Shown piece after piece: positions 5,654-12,056 of a stretch of DNA of 12,056 nucleotides. The stretch is taken from the NCBI GenBank assembly GCA_018716365.1, contig DVKA01000168.1, forward strand, positions 1-12,056. The letters are read 5' to 3'. Origin of the DNA: Candidatus Caccocola faecipullorum. Lineage in GTDB: Bacteria; Synergistota; Synergistia; Synergistales; Synergistaceae. Every line of letters begins with the position of its first letter. Position 1 is the stretch's first letter. The translations under genes were made by a program, and so were the position numbers. The notes beneath the pieces were generated by a model. The model worked only from the letters and a program-made list of their open reading frames with translations. It searched no databases and was not told the DNA's origin.

Positions 5654-7330
5654 ATGTCAGAACTCAGCCAGACAGACAATAAATTCAACGACGCGCCGGA
5701 AAACCGCGCGGAAGAATATACGACGGCGGCGGAGGCCGGAACTTCCGGCGCGGCGCAGAATTCTAAAGCCGCCGCTAAGCGCCCCGACGCGCTCTCCGGC
5801 ATGGTATTCCATGCGATGCGCATGATGGCTGGGACGCTCGTCAGCCGCGTCCTCGGCCTCGTGCGCGAGATGCTGACGGCGGCGCTCTTCGGCGCGACGC
5901 GCCAGCTCGACGCGTTTTTCGTAGCCTACACCCTTGCAAACTTATCGCGCCAGCTTCTCGCCGAAGGGGCGCTTTCAGCCTCGTTCGTCCCCGTCTTCTC
6001 GCGCACTCTAGCATCCGACGGGCGCGACAGCGCGAAGCGCCTCGCCGACGAAGCGCTGACGATACTGATTTTCGGATGCAGCGCAGTAGTGGCTGCCGGA
6101 ATCCTGCTTTCGCCCTTCCTCGTAAACGTCATGGCCCCCGGCTTTGCGCCGGAGGAGCGCGCCGTCGCAGTGACTCTGACGCGCATGATGTTCCCCTTCC
6201 TGATGCTCGTCTCCGTCGGAGCGCTCGCCATGGGCGTGCTGAACAGCCTCGGCAGCTTCTTCATTCCGGCGATAGCGCCCGCGCTGAGCAACCTCGCCTA
6301 TATAATCTTCCTGCTCGCGACGAAAAGCCATCTGTCGGTCTGGAACCTCGCCTTCGCGGTGCTGACGGGCGGGGCCTTCCACATGTTGCTCCAGGTATAT
6401 TGGTGCTCGCGGCTCAAATTCACGCTGCGGCCGCGCAGGCCCAGCCTCGGCGACCCGCAGCTGCGCAGCATGATGGCGCTCTTCCTGCCCTACGCGGCGG
6501 GGCTATCGCTGAACCAGCTAAACCCCGTCATAAGCCGTATGCTCGGCTCCTTCCTCGACGGCGGTTCCATATCGGTGCTGACCTACGCCGACCGCGTGCT
6601 CCAGCTGCCGCTCGGCCTATTCGTCATAGCTATTTCGCAGGCCGTCCTGCCCGTCCTCTCGCGGCAGGACCCGAACGACACGGCATCCTTCTGCGACTTC
6701 GTGCGCGGCGCGATGCGCTTCAACCTCTTCGTAGTCCTTCCCGTCGCGGCGGGGCTCTGCATTGTGTCGCACGAAGCCGTCCACCTGCTCTTCTTCCGCG
6801 GCGCCTTCTCGGAATGGGCGTGGCACGCGACAGGCACGGCGCTCTCGCTTTACGCGCTCGGCCTTCCGGGCATGGCGAGCAGCACAGTCATAATGCGCGC
6901 CATATACGCGCGCCGTATGCCGCGCGCGGCAGTGCTCGTGACCGGCGTAACAGTCGCTGTGAACCTCGCCGCGAGCGTCGTTCTTATGCGTTATTTCGCA
7001 TACGCGGGGCTCGCCGCGGCTTCGGCGACGGCCTTCACGACTGCGAGCATCTTCGCCGCCTGTAAGCTCTCGCGCAACATCGGCGAACGGCTGAAAATTT
7101 TCGAGCTTTCGTGGCTCTGGCGCGTCGTCCTTCCGCTAACCGCGATGTCCGCGGCTCTGCTCGCCTTCAAGCGCTTCGTCCCGTATCCAGACACGTCAGG
7201 CCTCGGCGTGAGGATAGCGTGGCTCTTCGCTGCGACCGCGGGCGGGGGCGCTATATACGCGGCCGCCACTCTCGCGCTGCGCTGCCCGGAATGGCAGTGG
7301 ATTCGCGGCGCCTTCAAAAAGCGGGGCTGA
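5654..7330 (+). CDS. murJ: Lipid II flippase MurJ (MviN family)
   Basis: This 558-residue polytopic inner-membrane protein of the MOP superfamily flips lipid-linked peptidoglycan precursor to the periplasmic face. The family opening is clear: 'SRVLGLVREMLTAALFGAT' (64-82), 'DAFFVAYTLANLSRQLLAEG' (86-105) and 'SASFVPVFSRTL' (108-119). R65, R71, D86 and R99 correspond to the conserved charged residues of the MurJ cavity. About 14 hydrophobic segments follow to the C-terminus. The first ~50 residues are an extra hydrophilic Ala/Glu/Asn-rich extension. The ATG at 5654 was chosen over an upstream TTG at 5645 because the only SD-like sequence (GTGATG, 5637-5642) is at better distance. An internal ATG at 5801 would give a conventional N-terminus but has no clear SD. 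The gene extends the envelope theme of lptAB. Confidence 0.93.
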   Translation: MSELSQTDNKFNDAPENRAEEYTTAAEAGTSGAAQNSKAAAKRPDALSGMVFHAMRMMAGTLVSRVLGLVREMLTAALFGATRQLDAFFVAYTLANLSRQLLAEGALSASFVPVFSRTLASDGRDSAKRLADEALTILIFGCSAVVAAGILLSPFLVNVMAPGFAPEERAVAVTLTRMMFPFLMLVSVGALAMGVLNSLGSFFIPAIAPALSNLAYIIFLLATKSHLSVWNLAFAVLTGGAFHMLLQVYWCSRLKFTLRPRRPSLGDPQLRSMMALFLPYAAGLSLNQLNPVISRMLGSFLDGGSISVLTYADRVLQLPLGLFVIAISQAVLPVLSRQDPNDTASFCDFVRGAMRFNLFVVLPVAAGLCIVSHEAVHLLFFRGAFSEWAWHATGTALSLYALGLPGMASSTVIMRAIYARRMPRAAVLVTGVTVAVNLAASVVLMRYFAYAGLAAASATAFTTASIFAACKLSRNIGERLKIFELSWLWRVVLPLTAMSAALLAFKRFVPYPDTSGLGVRIAWLFAATAGGGAIYAAATLALRCPEWQWIRGAFKKRG

Positions 7331-7346
7331 CGGCCTCTTTCTGGTG

Positions 7347-7352
7347 TAAAAT
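7347..7352 (+). promoter_or_regulatory. Candidate -10 box upstream of the 7411 gene
   Basis: TAAAAT lies in the short gap after murJ, followed by ATTCC. A CTGACG 15 bases upstream is a weak -35 candidate. The predicted start near 7359 would place the adjacent perfect stem-loop at the transcript's 5' end. Confidence 0.4.
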
Positions 7353-7360
7353 ATTCCTGC

Positions 7361-7380
7361 GCGGCATGCTTTCATGCCGC
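7361..7380 (+). promoter_or_regulatory. Perfect stem-loop in leader of the 7411 gene
   Basis: GCGGCATG (7361-7368) pairs perfectly with CATGCCGC (7373-7380) around the tetraloop CTTT. There is no following T-run, so a leader or stabiliser role fits better than termination of murJ. The layout resembles that before pyrF. Confidence 0.5.
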
Positions 7381-7410
7381 CTATTCCGCAGATGACTGGG
7401 GGAAACAATC

Positions 7411-7974
7411 TTGAAAAAAAATAAAGGATTCGCCGCCGTTGTTCTTACGTTAATTTGTACGGCGTTCATAGCAGCGGCTGCGTTTGCCGGCGACGCCAAC
7501 TGGGAACCCGGACAGGTAGACGCATCGGCGCTGCTCGACGAGCGTCAGACGAGCGTCTGGGTAGAGGGCTCTCTGCTCGGCGACATGGTGATAGGCGCGC
7601 GCGGAGCGCTCCAGATAATCTACGTCGACAACAAGCTCGCTCAGGCCATATCGGCGGATTTCAGTATGCACGACTGGGCGAAACGCATGGCGCAGTATTA
7701 CGGAAGCGACGCGACGCGCGGAAAGGCTCTATTCATCGCGCACGTCGAGACCTACAAACCGTGGAGCTTCGACCCGTCAAAGGTTTTCGTCGGCGGGTAT
7801 CATCTGACTGAGAGCGACGTGCTTTCGCCGAGCATGACGAACCCATTCGGCGAACTCGGCTCGGATCAGACGGGATTCTTCGCCTTCGTAGTGCCGGCCT
7901 CGGAGCTTAAGAAAGGCGAAGAGATACAGATCGGATACGGAGATGATTCTGCATTATGGAAAGTACTGAAATAA
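7411..7974 (+). CDS. Exported protein of unknown function
   Basis: I do not recognise this 187-residue protein. It starts with TTG, supported by GGGGG (7398-7402) 8 bases upstream and by a signal peptide beginning at once: basic MKKNK, a hydrophobic core at 7-23, and likely cleavage after AFA (24-26). The mature protein of about 161 residues has no further membrane segment, no cysteine and no obvious catalytic motif. It is rich in short beta-like stretches ('ALQIIYVDNKLAQAI', 'FFAFVVPASELKKGEEIQIG'), suggesting a small periplasmic beta-sandwich domain. It overlaps the next gene by 19 bases, so it is probably cotranscribed with the zinc-ribbon gene and tsaD. A link to their functions is not evident. 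Confidence 0.75.
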   Translation: MKKNKGFAAVVLTLICTAFIAAAAFAGDANWEPGQVDASALLDERQTSVWVEGSLLGDMVIGARGALQIIYVDNKLAQAISADFSMHDWAKRMAQYYGSDATRGKALFIAHVETYKPWSFDPSKVFVGGYHLTESDVLSPSMTNPFGELGSDQTGFFAFVVPASELKKGEEIQIGYGDDSALWKVLK

Positions 7975-8159
7975 AAGAGCCTGAACACACATACAAATGC
8001 GTCGAGTGCGGCCTCGTCTTCGACAGCGAGACGCACGCCGAGAAATGCCCGCGCTGCCGCTGCCGCGTGCTGATACACGTCAGGGGCGAAAAACGCAGCG
8101 CCGCCTGCGCTTCGTGTTCGGGCGGAAACTGCTCATGCTGCGGAGGCTGCTCTCACTGA
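7956..8159 (+). CDS. Small cysteine-rich zinc-ribbon protein
   Basis: The protein has 67 residues. The N-terminal half, 'YKCVECGLVFDSETHAEKCPRC' in two parts (C15/C18 and C31/C34), is a zinc ribbon like those of FmdB-type regulators or rubredoxin-like knuckles, ending with RG at 43-44. The C-terminal tail 'CASCSGGNCSCCGGCSH' (51-67) adds six cysteines and a final His, which could bind a second metal or cluster. The frame overlaps the preceding gene by 19 bases and its stop shares a base with the tsaD start (TGATG). The regular cysteine spacing shows it is a real gene and not a shadow. No clear SD is at the best distance (GGAG at 7939-7942 is 13 bases off), so translation may depend on coupling. 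The function is unknown. Confidence 0.8.
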   Translation: MESTEIKEPEHTYKCVECGLVFDSETHAEKCPRCRCRVLIHVRGEKRSAACASCSGGNCSCCGGCSH

Positions 8160-9205
8160 TGGGCGCAAAGCACGGAGGTTTTGTAACGTTAGGCATTGAA
8201 TCGAGCTGCGACGATACGGCGCTCGCCGTCACAGTCGACGGAGGCCGCATAGTCGCGGACGCGATTTCAAGCCAGATAGACTCGCACAGCGTCTACGGCG
8301 GCGTCGTGCCGGAGCTCGCCTCGCGTATGCACCAGGAGGCGATATTGCCGCTTCTCGCCAAGGTACTAGAAGACGCGGGAATTTCCTCGCCGCGCGATGA
8401 AATAGACCTCATCGCAGTAACGTCGGGGCCGGGGCTCATGGGCTCGCTGCTCGTCGGCGTCATGACAGCGAAGGCGCTTGGGCAGGGCTGGGGCGTGCCG
8501 CTTATCGGCGTCAACCACCTTGAAGGGCACATCTTCGCCAACATAGCGCGCAGGCCGGATGACGGACGTCCCGTCCCAGAGCCGCCTTTCATATCGATGA
8601 TAGTCTCCGGCGGACACACGGAGGTCGTCCTCGTGCGCAGCTTCGGCGACTATGAGCTGCTGGGCTCGACGCGCGACGACGCGGCTGGCGAAGCCTACGA
8701 CAAGGTCTCGAAAGTCCTCGGCCTCGGCTACCCGGGCGGCCCCGTCATAGACCGCCTCGCAGCCGACGGAAATCCACAGGCCTTTACGCTGCCGGTACCG
8801 CTCGCCGGAAGTAGGGAGATCGAATTCAGCTTCAGCGGCCTCAAAACCGCCGCGATAACGCTTATAGAAAAGGAAAAGGCCGAGGGCTGCGAATTTCCGC
8901 TCGCCGACGTCTGCGCCTCCTTCCAGCGCGCCGTCGTCGAAAGTTTGCTCTCGAAGCTCAAGCTCGCGATAAAGAACACCGGAGTGCGCCGCGTCACGCT
9001 CTCGGGCGGCGTCGCCGCAAACTCCGCGCTGCGCGCCGCGCTCACAGAATATTCTCAGAAGCGCGGCGTAGAGCTCTTCCTTCCGCTGCGCGCGATGTGC
9101 ACCGACAACGCCGCAATGATAGCCGCCGCGGGGTACGCCTCCTACATGCGCGGAAACCGTTCGACGCTCGCGCTCTCGCCGAACCCGTCGTGGAGCGTCT
9201 GGTAA
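8159..9205 (+). CDS. tsaD: tRNA N6-adenosine threonylcarbamoyltransferase TsaD
   Basis: This 348-residue enzyme of the ASKHA-fold Kae1/TsaD family transfers the threonylcarbamoyl group to A37 of ANN-decoding tRNAs (t6A), working with TsaB and TsaE. Motifs run in order: 'LGIESSCDDTALAV' (11-24), 'ELASRMHQEAILPLL' (52-66), the metal-binding HxxxH in 'GVNHLEGHIF' (H120, H124), 'VSGGHTEVVLV' (149-159), 'GSTRDDAAGEAYDKVSKVLG' (169-188), 'FSFSGLKTA' (223-231), 'LSGGVAANSALR' (281-292) and 'CTDNAAMIAAAGY' (314-326) with the third metal ligand D316. The length is normal. The ATG at 8159 is the only plausible start before the first motif. It overlaps the previous stop, with GGAGG at 8142-8146. A second GGAGG at 8174-8178 precedes no in-frame start codon. 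Confidence 0.97.
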   Translation: MGAKHGGFVTLGIESSCDDTALAVTVDGGRIVADAISSQIDSHSVYGGVVPELASRMHQEAILPLLAKVLEDAGISSPRDEIDLIAVTSGPGLMGSLLVGVMTAKALGQGWGVPLIGVNHLEGHIFANIARRPDDGRPVPEPPFISMIVSGGHTEVVLVRSFGDYELLGSTRDDAAGEAYDKVSKVLGLGYPGGPVIDRLAADGNPQAFTLPVPLAGSREIEFSFSGLKTAAITLIEKEKAEGCEFPLADVCASFQRAVVESLLSKLKLAIKNTGVRRVTLSGGVAANSALRAALTEYSQKRGVELFLPLRAMCTDNAAMIAAAGYASYMRGNRSTLALSPNPSWSVW

Positions 9206-9227
9206 ATAAAGGAAAGGACTGACAAAG

Positions 9228-9965
9228 ATGCCCGATAAGGAATGGCTCGAAAAATACGAAGCCGTGAAAGAAAAGTTGCGCTGCAAGAAAGATTTGGACG
9301 CCTACTTCACCGAGAAGGAAATCGGCGGCGTCAAGGTCGACACGCTTGAAATAGGCTCGGTCAGCTTCCCGACCGGAGAGGTCGTCGTCTGCGACCCGCT
9401 GGTGGAATTTGCCGACGCGCGTCCATACGTTCAGAAGATTCCTTCGGGCGCATATCCCGTTACAATATGCGTCGTGCCGAGCGAAAAATACGGAAAACGC
9501 TACGCCTGCGTCAAAGTCTCTGTCAGCGGCGAAAAGCCAGTGCGTTACGAGCTAGGCCTCTGCGGCGACGAAGAGTTCGACGAATTGCAGGACGGCGAAT
9601 TCTTCGGCTTCTGCGTCGACGGGGGAATGGGCTGCGTCGCGGACGCAAAAACGCAGGAAGCTTTCAAAAAATACTGGGAACGGCGCGAAAGCGAAGAAGA
9701 GGGCATAGATTACTACAACGACCTCTTCTGTGACCTTCTTGAAGAAAACGCCAAAACGAACCCGAAATACCAGAGCAAGTACGGCGACTGGCTCAACTGG
9801 ACCGTCCCGGGAACGGATCTCAACTTCCCAATCTTCCAATCAGGCTGGGGCGACGGCGTATATCCCGTCTACTTTGGCTATGACGCGGACGGCAATGTCT
9901 GCGGCCTCTACATCCACTTCATCGACGTGGAAGAAGAATACAAAGAAAACGGCGAAGCAGAATAA
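9228..9965 (+). CDS. DUF4241-family protein
   Basis: The protein has 245 residues and no signal peptide, so it is probably cytosolic. 'GSVSFPTGEVVVCDPLV' (43-59), 'PYVQKIPSGAYPVTICV' (66-82), 'VDGGMGCVAD' (130-139) and 'GWGDGVYPVYFGYDADGNV' (206-224) match my recollection of DUF4241, a family of unknown biochemical role with scattered distribution. This was not checked by a profile search. The region after 145 is very acidic. The gene lies 22 bases after tsaD with its own good SD (GGAAAGGA, 9211-9218), so it may ride on the tsaD transcript. Converging terminator structure follows. DUF4241 is not known to me as part of t6A synthesis, so the pairing may be incidental. Confidence 0.75.
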   Translation: MPDKEWLEKYEAVKEKLRCKKDLDAYFTEKEIGGVKVDTLEIGSVSFPTGEVVVCDPLVEFADARPYVQKIPSGAYPVTICVVPSEKYGKRYACVKVSVSGEKPVRYELGLCGDEEFDELQDGEFFGFCVDGGMGCVADAKTQEAFKKYWERRESEEEGIDYYNDLFCDLLEENAKTNPKYQSKYGDWLNWTVPGTDLNFPIFQSGWGDGVYPVYFGYDADGNVCGLYIHFIDVEEEYKENGEAE

Positions 9966-9986
9966 ACCTTACCGCAGTCTCAACAC

Positions 9987-10030
9987 GCAAAAAACGGCCC
10001 GAAGCCGACCAAGGCCTCGGGCTGTTCGTT
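9987..10030 (-). terminator. Intrinsic terminator between converging genes
   Basis: AACGGCCCGAAGCC (9993-10006) pairs with GGCCTCGGGCTGTT (10013-10026) over 14 positions, with one G-U pair and one A-C mismatch, around the loop GACCAA. On the minus strand the stem is followed by TTTTTT (complement of 9989-9994), a proper intrinsic terminator for the tct genes. On the plus strand the following GTTCGTTATA is only weakly T-rich, but it may also slow transcription from the DUF4241 gene. Confidence 0.75.
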
Positions 10031-10051
10031 ATAACATGTCTGTGGAGCCTG

Positions 10052-11551
10052 CTACGCTTTGTTGAGGAACTGGTTTTTTACGCCTTTCCAGAGCGAGAAG
10101 GCCGTCAGCGCGATTATTATGAGCGAAAGCGGCGATGTGAACATACCCTGGAGCAGGGCCATGACGCTGCCGTGGGCGAGCGCCATGGCGCGCGCCAATT
10201 CGCCCTCCGCCATGCTTCCGAGAACAAGGCCAAGGACCAGCGGCTCGCGTGGAACGTCGAAAAACTTCATCAGGAAGCCGATCAATCCGACCGCTATCAT
10301 CAGGAAAATTTCAACAACAGACATATTGATGGCGTACGTACCGATTACAGCAAGCCCGATGACCAGCGGACTGAGTATTGCGGCTGGGATTTCTATAAGC
10401 TTTACTCCGAATTTCGCCACAAACAGGCCGACTGGGATAAATACCAGGTTGGAGACGAAAAGGCTCATAATGAACGTATATACAATATCGGCGTTCTCCG
10501 TGAACAGGGCAGGGCCGGGTTTCAGTCCATGCACCATCAGTCCGCCCAGGAGGACGGCAGAGACGGCGTTGCCCGGAATGCCAAGAGTAAGCGCCGGCAC
10601 AAGCGAACCTCCGACGACGGCGTTGTTGGACGTTTCCGATGCAATGACGCCTTCCTCGCAGCCAGTACCGAAAACTTCAGGATGCTTGGAAACTCTTTTT
10701 GCGTCGTCGTATGCAATAAAACTTGCTATGCTGCATCCGGCTCCGGGGATTATGCCGACGATAATTCCGATAATAGTAGCGCGGGCGATCAGCATCTTAT
10801 GTTTGAAAACAGCAAGCAGATCCTTTATGAGGCCGGAACCGACGGAACCGCTCTGCACGACCTTCCCGCTCAGCGATTGAAGCGACTCGATTACCTCCGG
10901 GATGGAATACAGCCCTATCAGAGCGATTACCAGCGACAGGCCGTTGTACAGTTCCGCTATACCCATCGTAAATCTTATGTCGCCTGTGATTGGGTGCATT
11001 CCTATTATACTCAGGAAAAGGCCGAGAGCGCCGGACCAGAGCCCCTTTACCATGTTGGTTTCAGAAAGAGAAGCTATAACGCTGACGCCGAATATAGCCA
11101 GCAGGAAATATTCCTGAGCGCCGAATTGAAGCGCGAATTCAGCAAGCGGCGGAGCAAGGAACAACAGCGCGAAAACGCTTAAAAAACCGCCGACGGCGGA
11201 AGCCGAAGTTGCCAGCGCGATCGCAAGGCTGGATTCTCCGCGTTTGGTCATCGGATAGCCGTCAAGCAAAGTGCAGCAGTTCGACGGGGTTCCCGGGATG
11301 TTGATCAGAATGGCGCTGATCGCCCCGGAGTATGTCGAAGAACAGTAAATTGCACCCAGCAGCGCCAGGCCTGCGGCCGGGCTCATACCGAACGTGATTG
11401 GAACAAGCAGCGCGACTCCCATTGTGCTGGTCAGCCCCGGCAAAGCTCCGATAACGACGCCGAAAACGGTGCCTGCGAAGATAAGCAGCAAAATTGTTGG
11501 GTCAAGAAGCGCCAAACTTCCGCTTATGATATTGGAGATAACGTGTTCCAT
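10052..11551 (-). CDS. tctA: Tripartite tricarboxylate transporter large permease, TctA family
   Basis: This 499-residue inner-membrane protein is the large channel subunit of a TctABC-type secondary transporter for citrate-like or other carboxylates, used with TctB and a periplasmic TctC. The family motif 'GALPGLTSTMGVALLVPITF' (35-54) and its repeat 'GIIPGAGCSIASFIAYDDAK' (266-285) are present, as are 'YSGAISAILINIPGTPS' (74-90) and 'SLVPALTLGIPGNAVSAVLL' (316-335). Many hydrophobic segments run throughout. The ATG at 11551 is preferred over the upstream in-frame GTG at 11560 because GGGGG (11562-11566) is 10 bases from the ATG but only one base from the GTG. The substrate cannot be read from the sequence. 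It lies 24 bases behind tctB, so they form an operon. Confidence 0.95.
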   Translation of the reverse strand: MEHVISNIISGSLALLDPTILLLIFAGTVFGVVIGALPGLTSTMGVALLVPITFGMSPAAGLALLGAIYCSSTYSGAISAILINIPGTPSNCCTLLDGYPMTKRGESSLAIALATSASAVGGFLSVFALLFLAPPLAEFALQFGAQEYFLLAIFGVSVIASLSETNMVKGLWSGALGLFLSIIGMHPITGDIRFTMGIAELYNGLSLVIALIGLYSIPEVIESLQSLSGKVVQSGSVGSGLIKDLLAVFKHKMLIARATIIGIIVGIIPGAGCSIASFIAYDDAKRVSKHPEVFGTGCEEGVIASETSNNAVVGGSLVPALTLGIPGNAVSAVLLGGLMVHGLKPGPALFTENADIVYTFIMSLFVSNLVFIPVGLFVAKFGVKLIEIPAAILSPLVIGLAVIGTYAINMSVVEIFLMIAVGLIGFLMKFFDVPREPLVLGLVLGSMAEGELARAMALAHGSVMALLQGMFTSPLSLIIIALTAFSLWKGVKNQFLNKA

Positions 11552-11575
11552 AAATGCCACACCCCCAGCTTTACA

Positions 11576-12010
11576 CTAGAACAGTATTCCCTCCGGCAGA
11601 CGCAGGCCGAGGAAATGTACAAACAACGCGTATATGACGATGAGGAATACGGCGACAGCCGCGCCCATCGGGATAATGCGCCGTTCTCCGAATAAAAACA
11701 TCATCACAAGCATATAAACGGTCGTGCTGACAAAGTACCCGACATAGGCGATGCCGAATATATATGCTATTGCGGTAAGAAATACGATAAGCGGCAGCTT
11801 GACGGTGGAAGCGAAAGTAATTTCTTCACGCTTCTGTTCCTTATCCTTCAGCGCCTTAGATAACGAAATCAGAGAAAACAGAACCATCAGAATGCAGAGG
11901 AAGCGTGGAAAATGGGACGATTCCGCAGGATAGCGAAACGCCTGAACAGTCAGCAGCACCGATATTACCGTCACGCTGAGCGAATAGACCTTCTCTTTAT
12001 TTATGTACAT
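11576..12010 (-). CDS. tctB: Tripartite tricarboxylate transporter small permease, TctB family
   Basis: The protein has 144 residues and about four membrane segments (near 9-25, 36-52, 70-95 and 115-135), with a charged loop 'KALKDKEQKREE' between the second and third. Size, topology and the position directly before tctA identify the poorly conserved TctB small subunit, which assembles with TctA in the inner membrane. The ATG has SD AGGAG on the minus strand (complement of about 12020-12024). 'YVGYFVSTTVYMLVMMFLFG' fits the C-terminal half of TctB. Identification rests partly on context. Confidence 0.87.
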   Translation of the reverse strand: MYINKEKVYSLSVTVISVLLTVQAFRYPAESSHFPRFLCILMVLFSLISLSKALKDKEQKREEITFASTVKLPLIVFLTAIAYIFGIAYVGYFVSTTVYMLVMMFLFGERRIIPMGAAVAVFLIVIYALFVHFLGLRLPEGILF

Positions 12011-12020
12011 ATAAATTCAC

Positions 12021-12038
12021 TCCTATCTGTATATAGGA
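12021..12038 (-). promoter_or_regulatory. Short palindrome over the tctB ribosome-binding site
   Basis: TCCTAT (12021-12026) and ATAGGA (12033-12038) are perfectly complementary arms six bases apart. The right-hand copy on the minus strand contains the AGGAG of tctB. It could be a regulator half-site pair or a small hairpin masking the SD, but an arm this short can arise by chance. The surrounding 46 bases to the window edge are AT-rich and may hold a promoter or the gap after an upstream tctC. Confidence 0.3.
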
Positions 12039-12056
12039 ATATAAAGCCTGTTCTCC

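Noticed and set aside
7997..8158. Upstream extension of the tsaD frame (54 extra codons)
   Set aside because: The extension is Arg-rich and unlike TsaD N-termini. It is out of frame over the zinc-ribbon gene, whose ordered cysteine pairs show which frame is coding.
8366..9286. Reverse-strand open frame opposite tsaD
   Set aside because: tsaD motifs are complete on the other strand, and the antisense product is arginine-rich and featureless.
11552..11560. GTG start of tctA at 11560
   Set aside because: The GGGGG ribosome-binding site would be one base from the GTG, whereas it is 10 bases from the ATG at 11551.
1..12056. CRISPR array, tRNA/rRNA, insertion sequence, toxin-antitoxin pair or prophage genes
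   Set aside because: No regularly spaced repeats, tRNA-like folds, transposase or integrase motifs or phage-type proteins were seen on either strand.

Overview
This is a GC-rich bacterial window that looks like part of a diderm (outer-membrane) chromosome. The best guess is a member of the Synergistota (Cloacibacillus/Synergistes type). Three things suggest this: high GC combined with heavy use of the ATA isoleucine codon, LptA/LptB genes beside a MurJ gene, and a tripartite tricarboxylate transporter. The taxon is an inference from style and gene content and could not be checked by search. There are no rRNA or tRNA genes, CRISPR arrays, insertion sequences or phage genes.

Layout on the + strand. 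Positions 1-2798 are the end of a pyrimidine biosynthesis cluster: the last 24 codons of pyrB, then pyrC, then pyrF and pyrE. pyrB and pyrC overlap by one base. pyrF follows a 111-base gap with its own -10 box and a perfect 11-bp stem-loop. Together these genes cover carbamoyl aspartate to UMP except for the dihydroorotate dehydrogenase step. At 2802-3662, immediately behind pyrE, is an exported protein that looks like a TroA/ZnuA-type solute-binding protein without its metal-binding histidines. Positions 3754-5535 hold lptA (an unusually long OstA/LptA-type periplasmic protein) and lptB (the LPS-export ATPase), joined without a gap. After a GC-rich terminator-like stretch comes murJ (lipid II flippase), so 3754-7330 is an envelope-biogenesis block. 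Positions 7411-9205 form a tightly packed, overlapping trio: an exported protein of unknown function, a 67-residue cysteine-rich zinc-ribbon protein, and tsaD (tRNA t6A synthesis). A DUF4241-type protein follows at 9228-9965.

Layout on the - strand. Positions 10052-12010 carry tctA and tctB, the membrane subunits of a tripartite tricarboxylate transporter. They converge on the DUF4241 gene at a probable terminator near 9989-10030. The substrate-binding TctC gene is not in the window and may lie to the right of 12056. This block is visibly less GC-rich than the rest.

Most of the window is housekeeping, and I did not find a convincing new multi-gene system. The more unusual signals are: a recurring leader architecture (-10-like box, perfect stem-loop, then an SD-like GGGGG exactly 8 bases before the start) ahead of pyrF and the gene at 7411; nested inverted repeats ahead of lptA; the degenerate metal-binding-protein homologue; the oversized LptA with no LptC visible beside it; and the cysteine-rich mini-protein translationally coupled to tsaD.
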